7,498 nt of DNA from Bacillota bacterium (lineage in GTDB: Bacteria; Bacillota; Clostridia; Peptostreptococcales; Anaerovoracaceae). The notes below the pieces were generated by a model, which made no database searches, was not told the origin of the DNA, and worked only from the letters and a program-made list of their open reading frames with translations. The DNA lies in NCBI GenBank assembly GCA_017549385.1, contig JAFYUX010000030.1, positions 1 to 7,498 on the forward strand, in the 5' to 3' direction. Of the stretch, positions 1 to 6,764 are shown one piece after another (position 1 is the stretch's first letter; every line of letters starts with the position of its first letter). The position numbers and the translations under genes are program-made.

Positions 1-1
1 A

Positions 2-1321
2 ATGGAATTCAAGAAAAGAAAAAGAAGAGTTACTTTCAGTCATGAAAATAAAGCATGGGGGCTGACTGCATTTTTCGTAATCTGCGGCAGCATCCTGTTT
101 TATCTCATGCTGACTCGTATACCTGAGTTAAAAAATCTGTGGAGCACTCTTAACGGTGTTCTGAGACCTGTGATGCTGGGATGCATTATGGCATACATCA
201 TCCTGCCGGTATATAACGGGCTGAGAAGACTCCTTCGCAGGAAATTGCCGGATAGCCTCAGCGAAAAAGTAAAGCTCAGAATTTCAAAAGGTGTCAGCAA
301 TCTGGTCAGCCATGTTGTACTTGTAGTTGTGGTGGTCGGCCTTATCACAATGGCTGGTCCACAGATATTAGAAAGTATAGTTAGAGTAATAGATGCCACA
401 CCTGGCACTATCGATACGATTACAGACTGGTCTCAGAAGATGCTGGCGGATTATCCGCCGCTGGCAAAATCAGCAGCAAACCTGCTGGGCGACTTAGAAG
501 AAAAGCTGGTAAACATCGTAACGACTTATATTATCCCATCTATCACTCAGATTCTGGGAGGCATCACTTCAGGTGTTATCAATGCAGTAAATATCCTGTT
601 TGATATTCTTGTGGGCCTCGTAGTGAGTGTATACCTGCTCAATGTAAAAGACACATTCAGTGGGCAGGGTAAAAAGTTTGTGTATGGTTTCTTTGCTCCA
701 GAAGAAGCAAACAAGATCATCACAAATGTGCGCGAAGTGCACGCGATTTTCAGCGGATTTATTTCCGGTAAGATTATCGATTCTACGATTATCGGACTTA
801 TCACCTTCCCGGTGCTTTCCATCCTCAACATGCCATATGCTCTGATGGTCAGTGTTATCGTAGGTGTTACAAACGTGATTCCGTTCTTTGGTCCGTTCAT
901 CGGCGCTATTCCGTGTACGTTCATTATCCTGACGGTTGACCCTATAAAGGCGCTGGAGTTTGCTGTTTACGCGCTTATCATCCAGCAGATTGACGGCAAT
1001 ATCATCGGTCCAAAGATTCTTGGCGAAACTACAGGTATCCCGAGCATTTGGGTACTCTTCTCCATCCTGGTGGGTGGCGGACTCTTTGGTTTCCCTGGCA
1101 TGATTCTTGCGGTACCGGTATTTGCTACGATTTACCTATTTGCAGGCAGATTTGTGGACAGAGCTCTCATGAGACGTAATCTTTCTACAGATACAGATGA
1201 GTACGTAGAACTCATGTCTATCGATCCGGAGACAAAAGAAATGATTCAGGGGGACAGATACGCCCCTAAAGCTAAAAAGACTGAAGAGGCAGAGGCCGCT
1301 CAGTCGGAAACAGAAAATTAA
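2..1321 (+). CDS. AI-2E family transporter (PerM/TqsA-like membrane protein)
   Basis: A 439-residue polytopic membrane protein of the AI-2E/PerM (formerly UPF0118) family. Family members are inner-membrane exporters or permeases; a few export autoinducer-2 or sodium, but the substrate here cannot be read from sequence. A basic N-terminus (KKRKRR at 4-9) precedes hydrophobic segments at about 20-38, 54-72, 101-120 and 195-214, then a dense cluster from 258 to 382. Residues 121-190 form the less hydrophobic region typical of the family between the early and late membrane segments. The conserved late-segment signatures are visible: PFFGPFIGAIP at 294-304 and QQIDGNIIGPKILG at 328-341. The C-terminal 50 residues are hydrophilic and acidic, ending in an Ala/Glu-rich tail, probably cytoplasmic. 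The ATG at position 2 fits the family's usual N-terminus and length, but only one upstream base is present, so the ribosome site and any promoter lie outside the window. The next gene begins 4 bases after the stop, suggesting co-transcription. Confidence 0.9.
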   Translation: MEFKKRKRRVTFSHENKAWGLTAFFVICGSILFYLMLTRIPELKNLWSTLNGVLRPVMLGCIMAYIILPVYNGLRRLLRRKLPDSLSEKVKLRISKGVSNLVSHVVLVVVVVGLITMAGPQILESIVRVIDATPGTIDTITDWSQKMLADYPPLAKSAANLLGDLEEKLVNIVTTYIIPSITQILGGITSGVINAVNILFDILVGLVVSVYLLNVKDTFSGQGKKFVYGFFAPEEANKIITNVREVHAIFSGFISGKIIDSTIIGLITFPVLSILNMPYALMVSVIVGVTNVIPFFGPFIGAIPCTFIILTVDPIKALEFAVYALIIQQIDGNIIGPKILGETTGIPSIWVLFSILVGGGLFGFPGMILAVPVFATIYLFAGRFVDRALMRRNLSTDTDEYVELMSIDPETKEMIQGDRYAPKAKKTEEAEAAQSETEN

Positions 1322-1325
1322 AAGT

Positions 1326-2387
1326 ATGAACAAAATCAATCCGGCAAAACAGAATACAACCATCTCGAAAGCTTCGCTTACGTCGTGGACGAGACTCTTT
1401 GATGCGGTAGACAGAGTGAAAAGTCTTGAACTCTGGAAAACCTTCTGTGAGGTTGATCTGGCAGAGATTCATCTTCCGGGGGACAAAGAACCGTACTATT
1501 GCTGTATTTCCGGCATGTACGAGCTGCCAAAGGGCATTTCCATTTACAAAGGGCACAGAGGTCTTGTGAGTTTTACTCATTATTTAAATACTATGGACCT
1601 GCCTGAATATATCGGCGAAAGCAAAAGAGCCTGTCTCGAGTGCACATGGGGTGCAAGAGGGGATCTCAGAAAGAGAGATATGGAAATCCTCAAGAGCTGC
1701 GAACGAAAGTATCGCGGCGCTGAGGCATGGCCGTTATTCCGCAAACACGAAACGGGATATGAGCCATGGTATCTGAGAACGGATGAGGCAGAGATACTCG
1801 CCCGAGTTCTTGAGGAACTGGCAAAAGCCGCAGAACAGCTTGTTTTAAATGACAACGTGACTGTTATGACGGCAGGCTGCCGTATCGGCCGCAGATTTGA
1901 TTTTGAAGCCGCTCAGTACGTAAACGAGTTTCTACCTCCGGTAGAAAAGATCGAAGCCGTCACTGAGGGATATATGATAACAGATGAGGTTCTTATCAGA
2001 CGACTCAAGAAAAAGCCTGTGACTACAGGCGCAATAGAGTTTGATATGCCGTATCTGCCTATGTCCGTAAAGGGCACAGGAAAAGATCCAAGATCCTTCT
2101 TTCCTCGCATGTGCATCGTATGTGACTTGGAAAAGCAGGCCTTGACAGAACAGTATATGGTGAGCAGAAATGACGACCCTAGAGATGTAGGCCTGGGAAT
2201 CATGGTTCACCACATAGAAGAAAAAGGACGTCCTACAAAAGTCTTTGTAAGGGATCCAGAGTTATATGGTATAGTTGCTCACTTATGCAACAGCCTGGAC
2301 ATCGAAGTTGTTTTCACACCGGCATTCCGAATGATGGATACTTTTATCGATGACCTGGTGGCAAAACTTACAGAGGACCAGTTATAA
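1326..2387 (+). CDS. Conserved protein of unknown function (DUF7309/DUF6930-like)
   Basis: A soluble-looking 353-residue protein with no signal peptide or membrane segment. I cannot assign a function. From memory it resembles a clostridial family with two unknown-function domains. The N-terminal part (about 20-175) has a W-x(4)-A start, YYCCISG at 57-63 and a distinctive block from 101 to 150 containing KYRGAEAWPLFRK and GYEPWYL; this matches the pattern I associate with DUF7309. The C-terminal part (about 235-348), with MPYLPM, SFFPRMCIVCDLE and GRPTKVFVRDPELYGIV, matches the pattern I associate with DUF6930. Both assignments need a profile search. Residues 154-172 look like a short amphipathic helix. 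The ATG at 1326 lies 4 bases after the upstream stop and has no strong Shine-Dalgarno sequence (only AAAAG close by), so translation is probably coupled to the transporter. The next in-frame Met is residue 64, inside the conserved region, which supports this start. No catalytic motif of a known enzyme class is apparent. Confidence 0.8.
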   Translation: MNKINPAKQNTTISKASLTSWTRLFDAVDRVKSLELWKTFCEVDLAEIHLPGDKEPYYCCISGMYELPKGISIYKGHRGLVSFTHYLNTMDLPEYIGESKRACLECTWGARGDLRKRDMEILKSCERKYRGAEAWPLFRKHETGYEPWYLRTDEAEILARVLEELAKAAEQLVLNDNVTVMTAGCRIGRRFDFEAAQYVNEFLPPVEKIEAVTEGYMITDEVLIRRLKKKPVTTGAIEFDMPYLPMSVKGTGKDPRSFFPRMCIVCDLEKQALTEQYMVSRNDDPRDVGLGIMVHHIEEKGRPTKVFVRDPELYGIVAHLCNSLDIEVVFTPAFRMMDTFIDDLVAKLTEDQL

Positions 2388-2396
2388 GGACAAACG

Positions 2397-2429
2397 AAAG
2401 GAGATGCGCGACAGCGCAGACTTAAAAAC
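2397..2429 (+). promoter_or_regulatory. Distant ribosome site with intervening hairpin, upstream of malic enzyme
   Basis: A strong Shine-Dalgarno sequence, AAAGGAG (2397-2403), ends 26 bases before the malic enzyme ATG (2430), much farther than the usual 5-10. Between them lies a perfect hairpin: TGCGC (2405-2409), loop GACA, GCGCA (2414-2418). If it folds, it removes 14 bases from the spacer and brings the effective distance to 12. No in-frame ATG, GTG or TTG lies nearer to the Shine-Dalgarno sequence, and the protein N-terminus matches the family from Met 2430. Folded spacers of this sort are known from phage T4 genes such as 38 and 25. There is no U-run after the stem, so it is not a terminator. 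The functional role is inferred. Confidence 0.5.
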
Positions 2430-3602
2430 ATGGATATCAATAAATTAGCAATAGAAAAGCACGAAGAATGGGGCGGCAAGATTGAAGTTATTTCAAGAGC
2501 TCCTATCAACAGCAGAGACGACATGTCAGTAGCTTACACTCCTGGTGTAGCAGCTCCATGCCTCGAAATCGAAAAGGACGAAAGCCTCGCTTACGTATAT
2601 ACAAGAAAGAGCAACCTGGTAGCAGTAATTACAGATGGTACTGCGGTATTAGGTCTTGGCGATATCGGTCCAAGTGCAGCTATGCCTGTAATGGAAGGCA
2701 AGTGTGCTCTCTTTAAGCGTTTTGCTGATATTGATGCTATTCCAATTTGTGTTGACTCAAAAGATACAGACGTAATCGTTGAAACAGTTAAAAACATTTC
2801 AAAGAGCTTTGGCGGCATCAATCTGGAAGACATCTCTGCTCCTAGATGTTTCGAAATAGAAAAGAGACTTATAGAAGAATGCGATATCCCTGTTTTCCAC
2901 GATGACCAGCACGGCACAGCTATTATCGCTGCGGCAGGTCTCCTCAATGCAGTAAAGCTTACAGGCAAGACTATGGGAGAACTCAAAATCGTTGTTAACG
3001 GTGCGGGTGCTGCAGGCACGTCCATTACAAAGCTCCTCCTTACTATGGGCTTTGGCGATGTTATCATGTGCGACAGATCAGGTGCTATCTGGGATGGCAG
3101 ACCTGAAAACAACTCTGCAAAGCAGGAAATGGCAGAAATCACAAACAAGGGCATGCTCAAGGGTTCTCTTGCAGATGCTGTAAAGGGCGCTGATGTATTT
3201 ATGGGCGTTTCAGCTGCAGGTGCTCTCACTCAGGAAATGGTACGCACAATGGCAAAGGATCCTATCATCTTTGCTATGGCAAACCCTACTCCAGAAATTA
3301 TGCCTGATCTCGCTATCGAAGCTGGTGCTGCAGTAGTAGGCACAGGCAGAAGCGATTTCCCTAACCAGGTAAACAACGCTTTATGCTTCCCTGGCGTATT
3401 TAGAGGCGCCCTCGACGTAAGAGCAAGCAAGATTACAGATGAAATGAAGGTTGCAGCTTCTTACGCTATCGCAGCAGTTATTCCTGAAGAGGAACTCACA
3501 GCAGAATACATCCTTCCGGATCCATTTGATCCAGCGGTTGTAAAGGCGGTAGCAAAGGCAGTGGCAGACGAAGCAGTTAAGAGCGGACTCAGCAGAATTT
3601 AA
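2430..3602 (+). CDS. NAD(P)-dependent malic enzyme (oxaloacetate-decarboxylating)
   Basis: A 390-residue short-form bacterial malic enzyme, catalysing oxidative decarboxylation of malate to pyruvate and CO2 with reduction of NAD or NADP, in the cytoplasm with a divalent metal. The N-terminal malic domain (about 10-160) carries SVAYTPGVAAPC at 33-44 with the catalytic Tyr36, VAVITDGTAVLGLGDIGP at 64-81, and MPVMEGKCALFK at 85-96 with the probable general base Lys91. Metal-ligand regions are APRCFEIE (137-144) and FHDDQHGTA (156-164). The NAD-binding domain has the glycine motif GAGAAG at 191-196 and an Asp215 at the end of the second strand; this alone does not settle NAD versus NADP preference. 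MANPTPEI at 283-290 and GTGRSDFPNQVNN at 304-316 are further family signatures. Length and both ends are complete, without the phosphotransacetylase-like C-terminal domain of long MaeB enzymes. The fumarase gene follows after 12 bases, so the two are very likely co-expressed. The unusual leader is described separately. Confidence 0.95.
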   Translation: MDINKLAIEKHEEWGGKIEVISRAPINSRDDMSVAYTPGVAAPCLEIEKDESLAYVYTRKSNLVAVITDGTAVLGLGDIGPSAAMPVMEGKCALFKRFADIDAIPICVDSKDTDVIVETVKNISKSFGGINLEDISAPRCFEIEKRLIEECDIPVFHDDQHGTAIIAAAGLLNAVKLTGKTMGELKIVVNGAGAAGTSITKLLLTMGFGDVIMCDRSGAIWDGRPENNSAKQEMAEITNKGMLKGSLADAVKGADVFMGVSAAGALTQEMVRTMAKDPIIFAMANPTPEIMPDLAIEAGAAVVGTGRSDFPNQVNNALCFPGVFRGALDVRASKITDEMKVAASYAIAAVIPEEELTAEYILPDPFDPAVVKAVAKAVADEAVKSGLSRI

Positions 3603-3614
3603 GGAAAGACACCT

Positions 3615-5009
3615 ATGGACAACAAGGGTTTTAGAATAGAACACGACACAATGGGCGAAGTCAAGGTGCCTGCAGACAGATACTGGGGCGCGCAGACTCA
3701 GCGCAGTTTCCAGAACTTCAAGATCGGAACAGAAAAAATGCCTGTTCAGATTATCGAGGCTTTTGCAGTGCTTAAAAAGGCGGCAGCCCTTGCCAACGTA
3801 AAACTCGGCATGCTTGATGCAGAACGCGGCAACGTAATCGCCGAAGTATGCGACGAGATTCTGGCTGGCAAGCTTGACGGCAACTTCCCTCTGGCTGTAT
3901 GGCAGACAGGAAGCGGCACTCAGACTAACATGAATGTTAACGAAGTTATCGCAAACAGAGCTTCTGAGATTACTGGCGGTGAGACGGCATTCCACCCAAA
4001 CAATCATGTAAACTGCTCCCAGAGCTCAAATGACACATTCCCTACAGCTATGCACATCGCAGCGCTCCGCGCAGTAAAAGGCCAGGTGCTTCCTGCTGTA
4101 GAAAAATTAGAAAAGACTCTGACAGATCTGTCAGAGCGATATATGCATATTATCAAGACTGGCAGAACACATCTCCAGGACGCTACTCCTCTCACACTTG
4201 GTCAGGAAATCAGCGGCTGGGCTGCCATGCTTGCTAAAGATAAAAAGCTCATAGCTACTGCAGCAGAGAGCCTTAAGGAATTAGCTCTCGGCGGTACGGC
4301 AGTAGGTACGGGCCTCAACGCGCACAAGGATTTTGGTGTAGAATCGGCTCGCATCATATCAGAACTTACAGGCGAATCTTTTGTGACAGCAGAAAACAAG
4401 TTCCATTCCCTCACTTCAAAGGACGAACTGGTATTTGTTCATGGAGCATTTAAGGCTCTTGCTGCTGACCTCATGAAGATCGCAAACGATGTGAGATGGC
4501 TTGCTTCCGGTCCTAGATGTGGTATCGGTGAGATAAAGATTCCTGAAAACGAACCAGGAAGCTCTATCATGCCGGGCAAAGTAAATCCTACTCAGTGCGA
4601 AGCTCTCACTATGGTGGCTGTCCAGGTTATGGGCAACGATGTTGCCGTAGGCATCGGGGCGTCGCAGGGTAATTTCCAGCTTAATGTATTTATGCCGGTG
4701 ATGATTTACAATTTCCTTCAGTCAGCTCAGCTTCTTTCTGATGCGATTATTTCATTTAATGATAACTGCGCAGAAGGTATCGTTCCTGACGAGGAAAAGA
4801 TTGCAGAAAATCTCGAGAAGTCACTTATGCTGGTGACAGCTCTCAATCCATATATCGGATATGAAAATGCGGCTAAGATCGCTAAAAAGGCTCACGCTGA
4901 TGGCAGCACTCTCAAGGCTGCTGCTGTAGAACTTGGACTTCTGACAGAAGAACAGTTTGATCAGTATGTGAGACCAGAAAAGATGGTGGGACCAAAAGAT
5001 GGCAGATAA
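3615..5009 (+). CDS. fumC: Class II fumarate hydratase (fumarase C)
   Basis: A 464-residue homotetrameric, iron-independent fumarase interconverting fumarate and malate in the cytoplasm. The opening [21 protein letters not shown] (11-31) with F32 and N34 close behind is characteristic of fumarase rather than of the related aspartase. Active-site blocks are complete: [14 protein letters not shown] at 98-111, [12 protein letters not shown] at 137-148, [16 protein letters not shown] at 183-198 with His186 (E. coli His188), and the superfamily signature [11 protein letters not shown] at 315-325 with the catalytic-loop Ser316 (E. coli Ser318), Lys322 and Asn324. Length is normal. The start has AAGGAAAG (3601-3608), which overlaps the tail of the malic enzyme stop codon and sits about 6 bases before the ATG. 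The 3' end overlaps the mrnC start by 11 bases. With the preceding malic enzyme it would run fumarate to malate to pyruvate, or be reversible toward fumarate. A perfect palindrome lies inside the gene at 4117-4136. Confidence 0.96.
   Translation: MDNKGFRIEHDTMGEVKVPADRYWGAQTQRSFQNFKIGTEKMPVQIIEAFAVLKKAAALANVKLGMLDAERGNVIAEVCDEILAGKLDGNFPLAVWQTGSGTQTNMNVNEVIANRASEITGGETAFHPNNHVNCSQSSNDTFPTAMHIAALRAVKGQVLPAVEKLEKTLTDLSERYMHIIKTGRTHLQDATPLTLGQEISGWAAMLAKDKKLIATAAESLKELALGGTAVGTGLNAHKDFGVESARIISELTGESFVTAENKFHSLTSKDELVFVHGAFKALAADLMKIANDVRWLASGPRCGIGEIKIPENEPGSSIMPGKVNPTQCEALTMVAVQVMGNDVAVGIGASQGNFQLNVFMPVMIYNFLQSAQLLSDAIISFNDNCAEGIVPDEEKIAENLEKSLMLVTALNPYIGYENAAKIAKKAHADGSTLKAAAVELGLLTEEQFDQYVRPEKMVGPKDGR
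4117..4136. repeat. Perfect 20-bp palindrome within fumC
   Basis: CTCTGACAGATCTGTCAGAG reads the same on both strands. As RNA it could form an 8-bp stem with a GATC tetraloop. It encodes fumarase residues 168-174 (TLTDLSE), in the helical region before the GRTHLQD active-site block. No U-run follows, so it is not a terminator. It may be chance, an intragenic hairpin or a binding site; nothing else in the window repeats it. Confidence 0.6.
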
Positions 5010-5424
5010 GAAAAATCTCCAGATGGTAAACACGTCCGTGTTTGCGTATATAGGGGATGCGGTTTATGAGACTTTCGTAAGAAAGTATGTCTTTGAAAAA
5101 GGAATACTGAGACCTGACAGGTTAAACTCGGCGTCGATTTCTTACGTAAGAGCTGAGGCTCAGGCTATGGCTTATGACAAGCTTCTGGATCAGCTTGCTT
5201 CTGACGAGGCTTCTGTGGCCCGCAGAGCAAAAAACCACAAGATTACATCTATGCCTAAAAATGTGGACCCTATGGTGTATAAAAAGGCAACTGCCTTTGA
5301 GGCTCTTTTAGGTTATCTGGAACTTAAGGGTGATCCTGCAAGGGTAGAGGAAATCGTATTTAAAGCTTTTGAAATCATCGAAAGCGAAGATATAAAAATA
5401 AACAGAAACGGAGGGGACAAATGA
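4999..5424 (+). CDS. mrnC: Mini-ribonuclease III
   Basis: A 141-residue RNase III-like nuclease consisting of the catalytic domain only, without a double-stranded-RNA-binding domain. In Bacillus subtilis this enzyme matures 23S rRNA 5' and 3' ends, assisted by ribosomal protein L3. The catalytic signature AYIGDAVYE at 16-24 contains the metal-binding Asp20, and [10 protein letters not shown] at 100-109 contains the second acidic residue Glu101. The central [14 protein letters not shown] (75-88) corresponds to the family's RxRNxK...PKN segment. Start at 4999 is preferred because GGTGGG (4985-4990) lies 8 bases upstream; the alternative Met at residue 9 (5023) has no ribosome site. The gene overlaps fumC by 11 bases and thyA by 4 bases (ATGA), indicating translational coupling. 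In Firmicutes mrnC usually lies just upstream of rlmB, whose product also acts on 23S rRNA; here two folate genes separate them. Confidence 0.92.
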   Translation: MADKKNLQMVNTSVFAYIGDAVYETFVRKYVFEKGILRPDRLNSASISYVRAEAQAMAYDKLLDQLASDEASVARRAKNHKITSMPKNVDPMVYKKATAFEALLGYLELKGDPARVEEIVFKAFEIIESEDIKINRNGGDK

Positions 5425-6254
5425 GCCGTATTGATGAAACATTTGTAAAAATGTGTACAGAAATCCTCGAAAACGGTTACTCAACTGAAGGTGAGGAAGT
5501 GCGTGCAAGATGGGAAGACGGTACACCTGCCCACACTATTAAAACTTTTGGTGTGGTAAACAGATATAATCTTTCAGAAGAAATGCCGCTTATGACGCTG
5601 AGACCTACAGCATGGAAGACTGCAGCGAAAGAAATCCTCTGGATCTGGCAGAAAAAATCAAATGATGTACGTGAACTTGACGGTCACATCTGGGATGCGT
5701 GGGCTGGCGAAGACCACACAATCGGTAAGGCTTACGGATATCAGCTGGCACAGAAATACAAGTTTGCTCAGGGTGAAATGGACCAGGTTGACAATGTTAT
5801 CTGGCAGCTTAAAAACAAGCCTCAGAGCAGACGTATCATGACAAATATCTACAACTTTGCAGATCTTTCTGAAATGAACCTGGAACCATGCGCTTACAGC
5901 ATGACGTTTAACGTTACAGGAAACAAGCTCAATGCCATCCTCAATCAGAGATCTCAGGATATTCTGGCTGCAAACGCGTTTAATGTATTCCAGTACAGCC
6001 TTCTCACTATGATGCTGGCTCAGGTGTGCGGATACGAACCAGGTGAATTTGTTCACGTAATTTCAGATGCGCATATTTATGACAGACATATTCCTATTAT
6101 TAAGGAACTTATTACCCGTCCTCAGTATCCTGCACCAAAGTTCGAAATCAATCCTGACGTAAAGGACTTCTATGATTTTACTATCGATGATTTTAGAATC
6201 GTAGGCGAGTACAAGGCTGGCCCGCAGGTTAGAAACATTCCTATAGCTGAGTAA
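5421..6254 (+). CDS. thyA: Thymidylate synthase, Bacillus/clostridial type
   Basis: A 277-residue folate-dependent thymidylate synthase converting dUMP and 5,10-methylenetetrahydrofolate to dTMP and dihydrofolate. GTPAHTIKTFG at 34-44 and AWKTAAKEILWIWQ at 64-77 are N-terminal family blocks. PQSRRIM at 134-140 supplies the paired arginines that reach the phosphate across the dimer. The catalytic nucleophile is Cys157 in EPCAYS, then QRSQD at 176-180, Asn188 (E. coli Asn177) and DAHIYDRH at 216-223 with His218 and Tyr220 for dUMP binding. The Cys context is PCAYS rather than the PCH...Q of E. coli ThyA, and the following LGxPFN is AANAFN; the overall pattern, including INPDVKDFYDFTIDDF near the C-terminus, resembles B. 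subtilis ThyA and the related phage phi3T enzyme. The start has GGAGGGG (5410-5416) close upstream and overlaps the mrnC stop as ATGA. The downstream folA regenerates tetrahydrofolate. Confidence 0.95.
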   Translation: MSRIDETFVKMCTEILENGYSTEGEEVRARWEDGTPAHTIKTFGVVNRYNLSEEMPLMTLRPTAWKTAAKEILWIWQKKSNDVRELDGHIWDAWAGEDHTIGKAYGYQLAQKYKFAQGEMDQVDNVIWQLKNKPQSRRIMTNIYNFADLSEMNLEPCAYSMTFNVTGNKLNAILNQRSQDILAANAFNVFQYSLLTMMLAQVCGYEPGEFVHVISDAHIYDRHIPIIKELITRPQYPAPKFEINPDVKDFYDFTIDDFRIVGEYKAGPQVRNIPIAE

Positions 6255-6275
6255 AAACGGAGAGATATATATAAA

Positions 6276-6764
6276 ATGAAGATGATAGTAGCTGCCGATA
6301 AAAAAGGCGGCATCGGAAAAAACGGTGATCTGCTGGTTTCTATTCCTACAGATATGAAATACTTCAGAGAGCAGACAATGGGAAAGACTATCGTAATGGG
6401 ACGTGCGACTCTTGAGTCATTCCCGGGAGCAAAACCCCTCCCAAAGCGCAGAAACATAGTTCTTTCTACAAAGCTTCAGCCTGCAGAGGGTATCGAAATC
6501 TGCAGGAGTGTGGACGAAGTCCTCGAACTTTTAAAGGATGAGAATCCGGACAGCATTATGATTGTTGGGGGCGGTACAGTTTACAAGGCATTTATGCCAT
6601 ACTGTTCACACGCTCTTATCACAGAAATTGACGAAACATTTGATGCAGATACGTTTATCGACCTTCCGGCAGAAAGCGACGAGTGGGAACTTGAGTCCCG
6701 CCAGCCTGACATCACGGAAAACGGTGTGACTTACGCATTTGCGGTATACAGGAGGATCGGCTAG
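6276..6764 (+). CDS. folA: Dihydrofolate reductase
   Basis: A 162-residue NADPH-dependent dihydrofolate reductase that recycles the dihydrofolate made by ThyA. Normal length. GGIGKNGDLL at 11-20 corresponds to the flexible loop over the active site; the catalytic acid is Asp26 (E. coli Asp27) in SIPTDMKYF. NADPH-binding blocks are TIVMGRATLESF (38-49) and IMIVGGGTVY (94-103); LPKRRNIVLS at 55-64 includes Arg58, equivalent to E. coli Arg57 that binds the folate glutamate tail; Thr116 matches E. coli Thr113. The usual Pro-Trp before the catalytic region is replaced by Leu20-Val21. The start at 6276 is preferred over the Met codon at 6282 because the only ribosome-site-like GGAG (6259-6262) is nearer to it, though the 13-base spacing is long. 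The stop TAG abuts the rlmB ATG directly. Confidence 0.94.
   Translation: MKMIVAADKKGGIGKNGDLLVSIPTDMKYFREQTMGKTIVMGRATLESFPGAKPLPKRRNIVLSTKLQPAEGIEICRSVDEVLELLKDENPDSIMIVGGGTVYKAFMPYCSHALITEIDETFDADTFIDLPAESDEWELESRQPDITENGVTYAFAVYRRIG
6750..6755 (+). promoter_or_regulatory. Ribosome-binding site of rlmB, inside folA
   Basis: AGGAGG lies 9 bases before the ATG at 6765, within the last codons of folA (Arg-Arg). It is the strongest Shine-Dalgarno sequence in the window, and it fixes the rlmB start at the ATG that directly follows the folA stop. Confidence 0.8.

Noticed and set aside
445..459. Inverted repeat GGCGGAT-T-ATCCGCC in the transporter gene
   Set aside because: Seven-base arms are expected about once by chance in a window this long, and it lies in conserved coding sequence.
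1869..1883. Inverted repeat ACGGCAG-G-CTGCCGT in the unknown gene
   Set aside because: Same reasoning: short arms, coding context, no U-run or nearby start.
2405..2418. Hairpin as a transcription terminator before malic enzyme
   Set aside because: The stem is only 5 bp and is followed by CTTAAAAACA on the + strand, not a U-run.
2591..3229. A 212-codon frame on the - strand opposite malic enzyme
   Set aside because: It lies wholly within a strongly conserved gene and its translation shows no family motif; a typical antisense shadow.
3381..4007. A 208-codon Cys-rich frame on the - strand across the malic enzyme-fumC junction
   Set aside because: Antisense to two clear enzyme genes; the Cys content comes from antisense of Ala codons (GCA read as TGC) rather than a metal-binding pattern.
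3615..5009. Aspartate ammonia-lyase instead of fumarase
   Set aside because: The shared [11 protein letters not shown] signature is ambiguous, but the N-terminal DTMG...[14 protein letters not shown] block and the malic enzyme neighbour favour class II fumarase.
6258..6275. TATATATA stretch before folA as a possible -10 promoter element
   Set aside because: No matching -35 at proper spacing; the stretch is simply the AT-rich leader between the ribosome site and the start.
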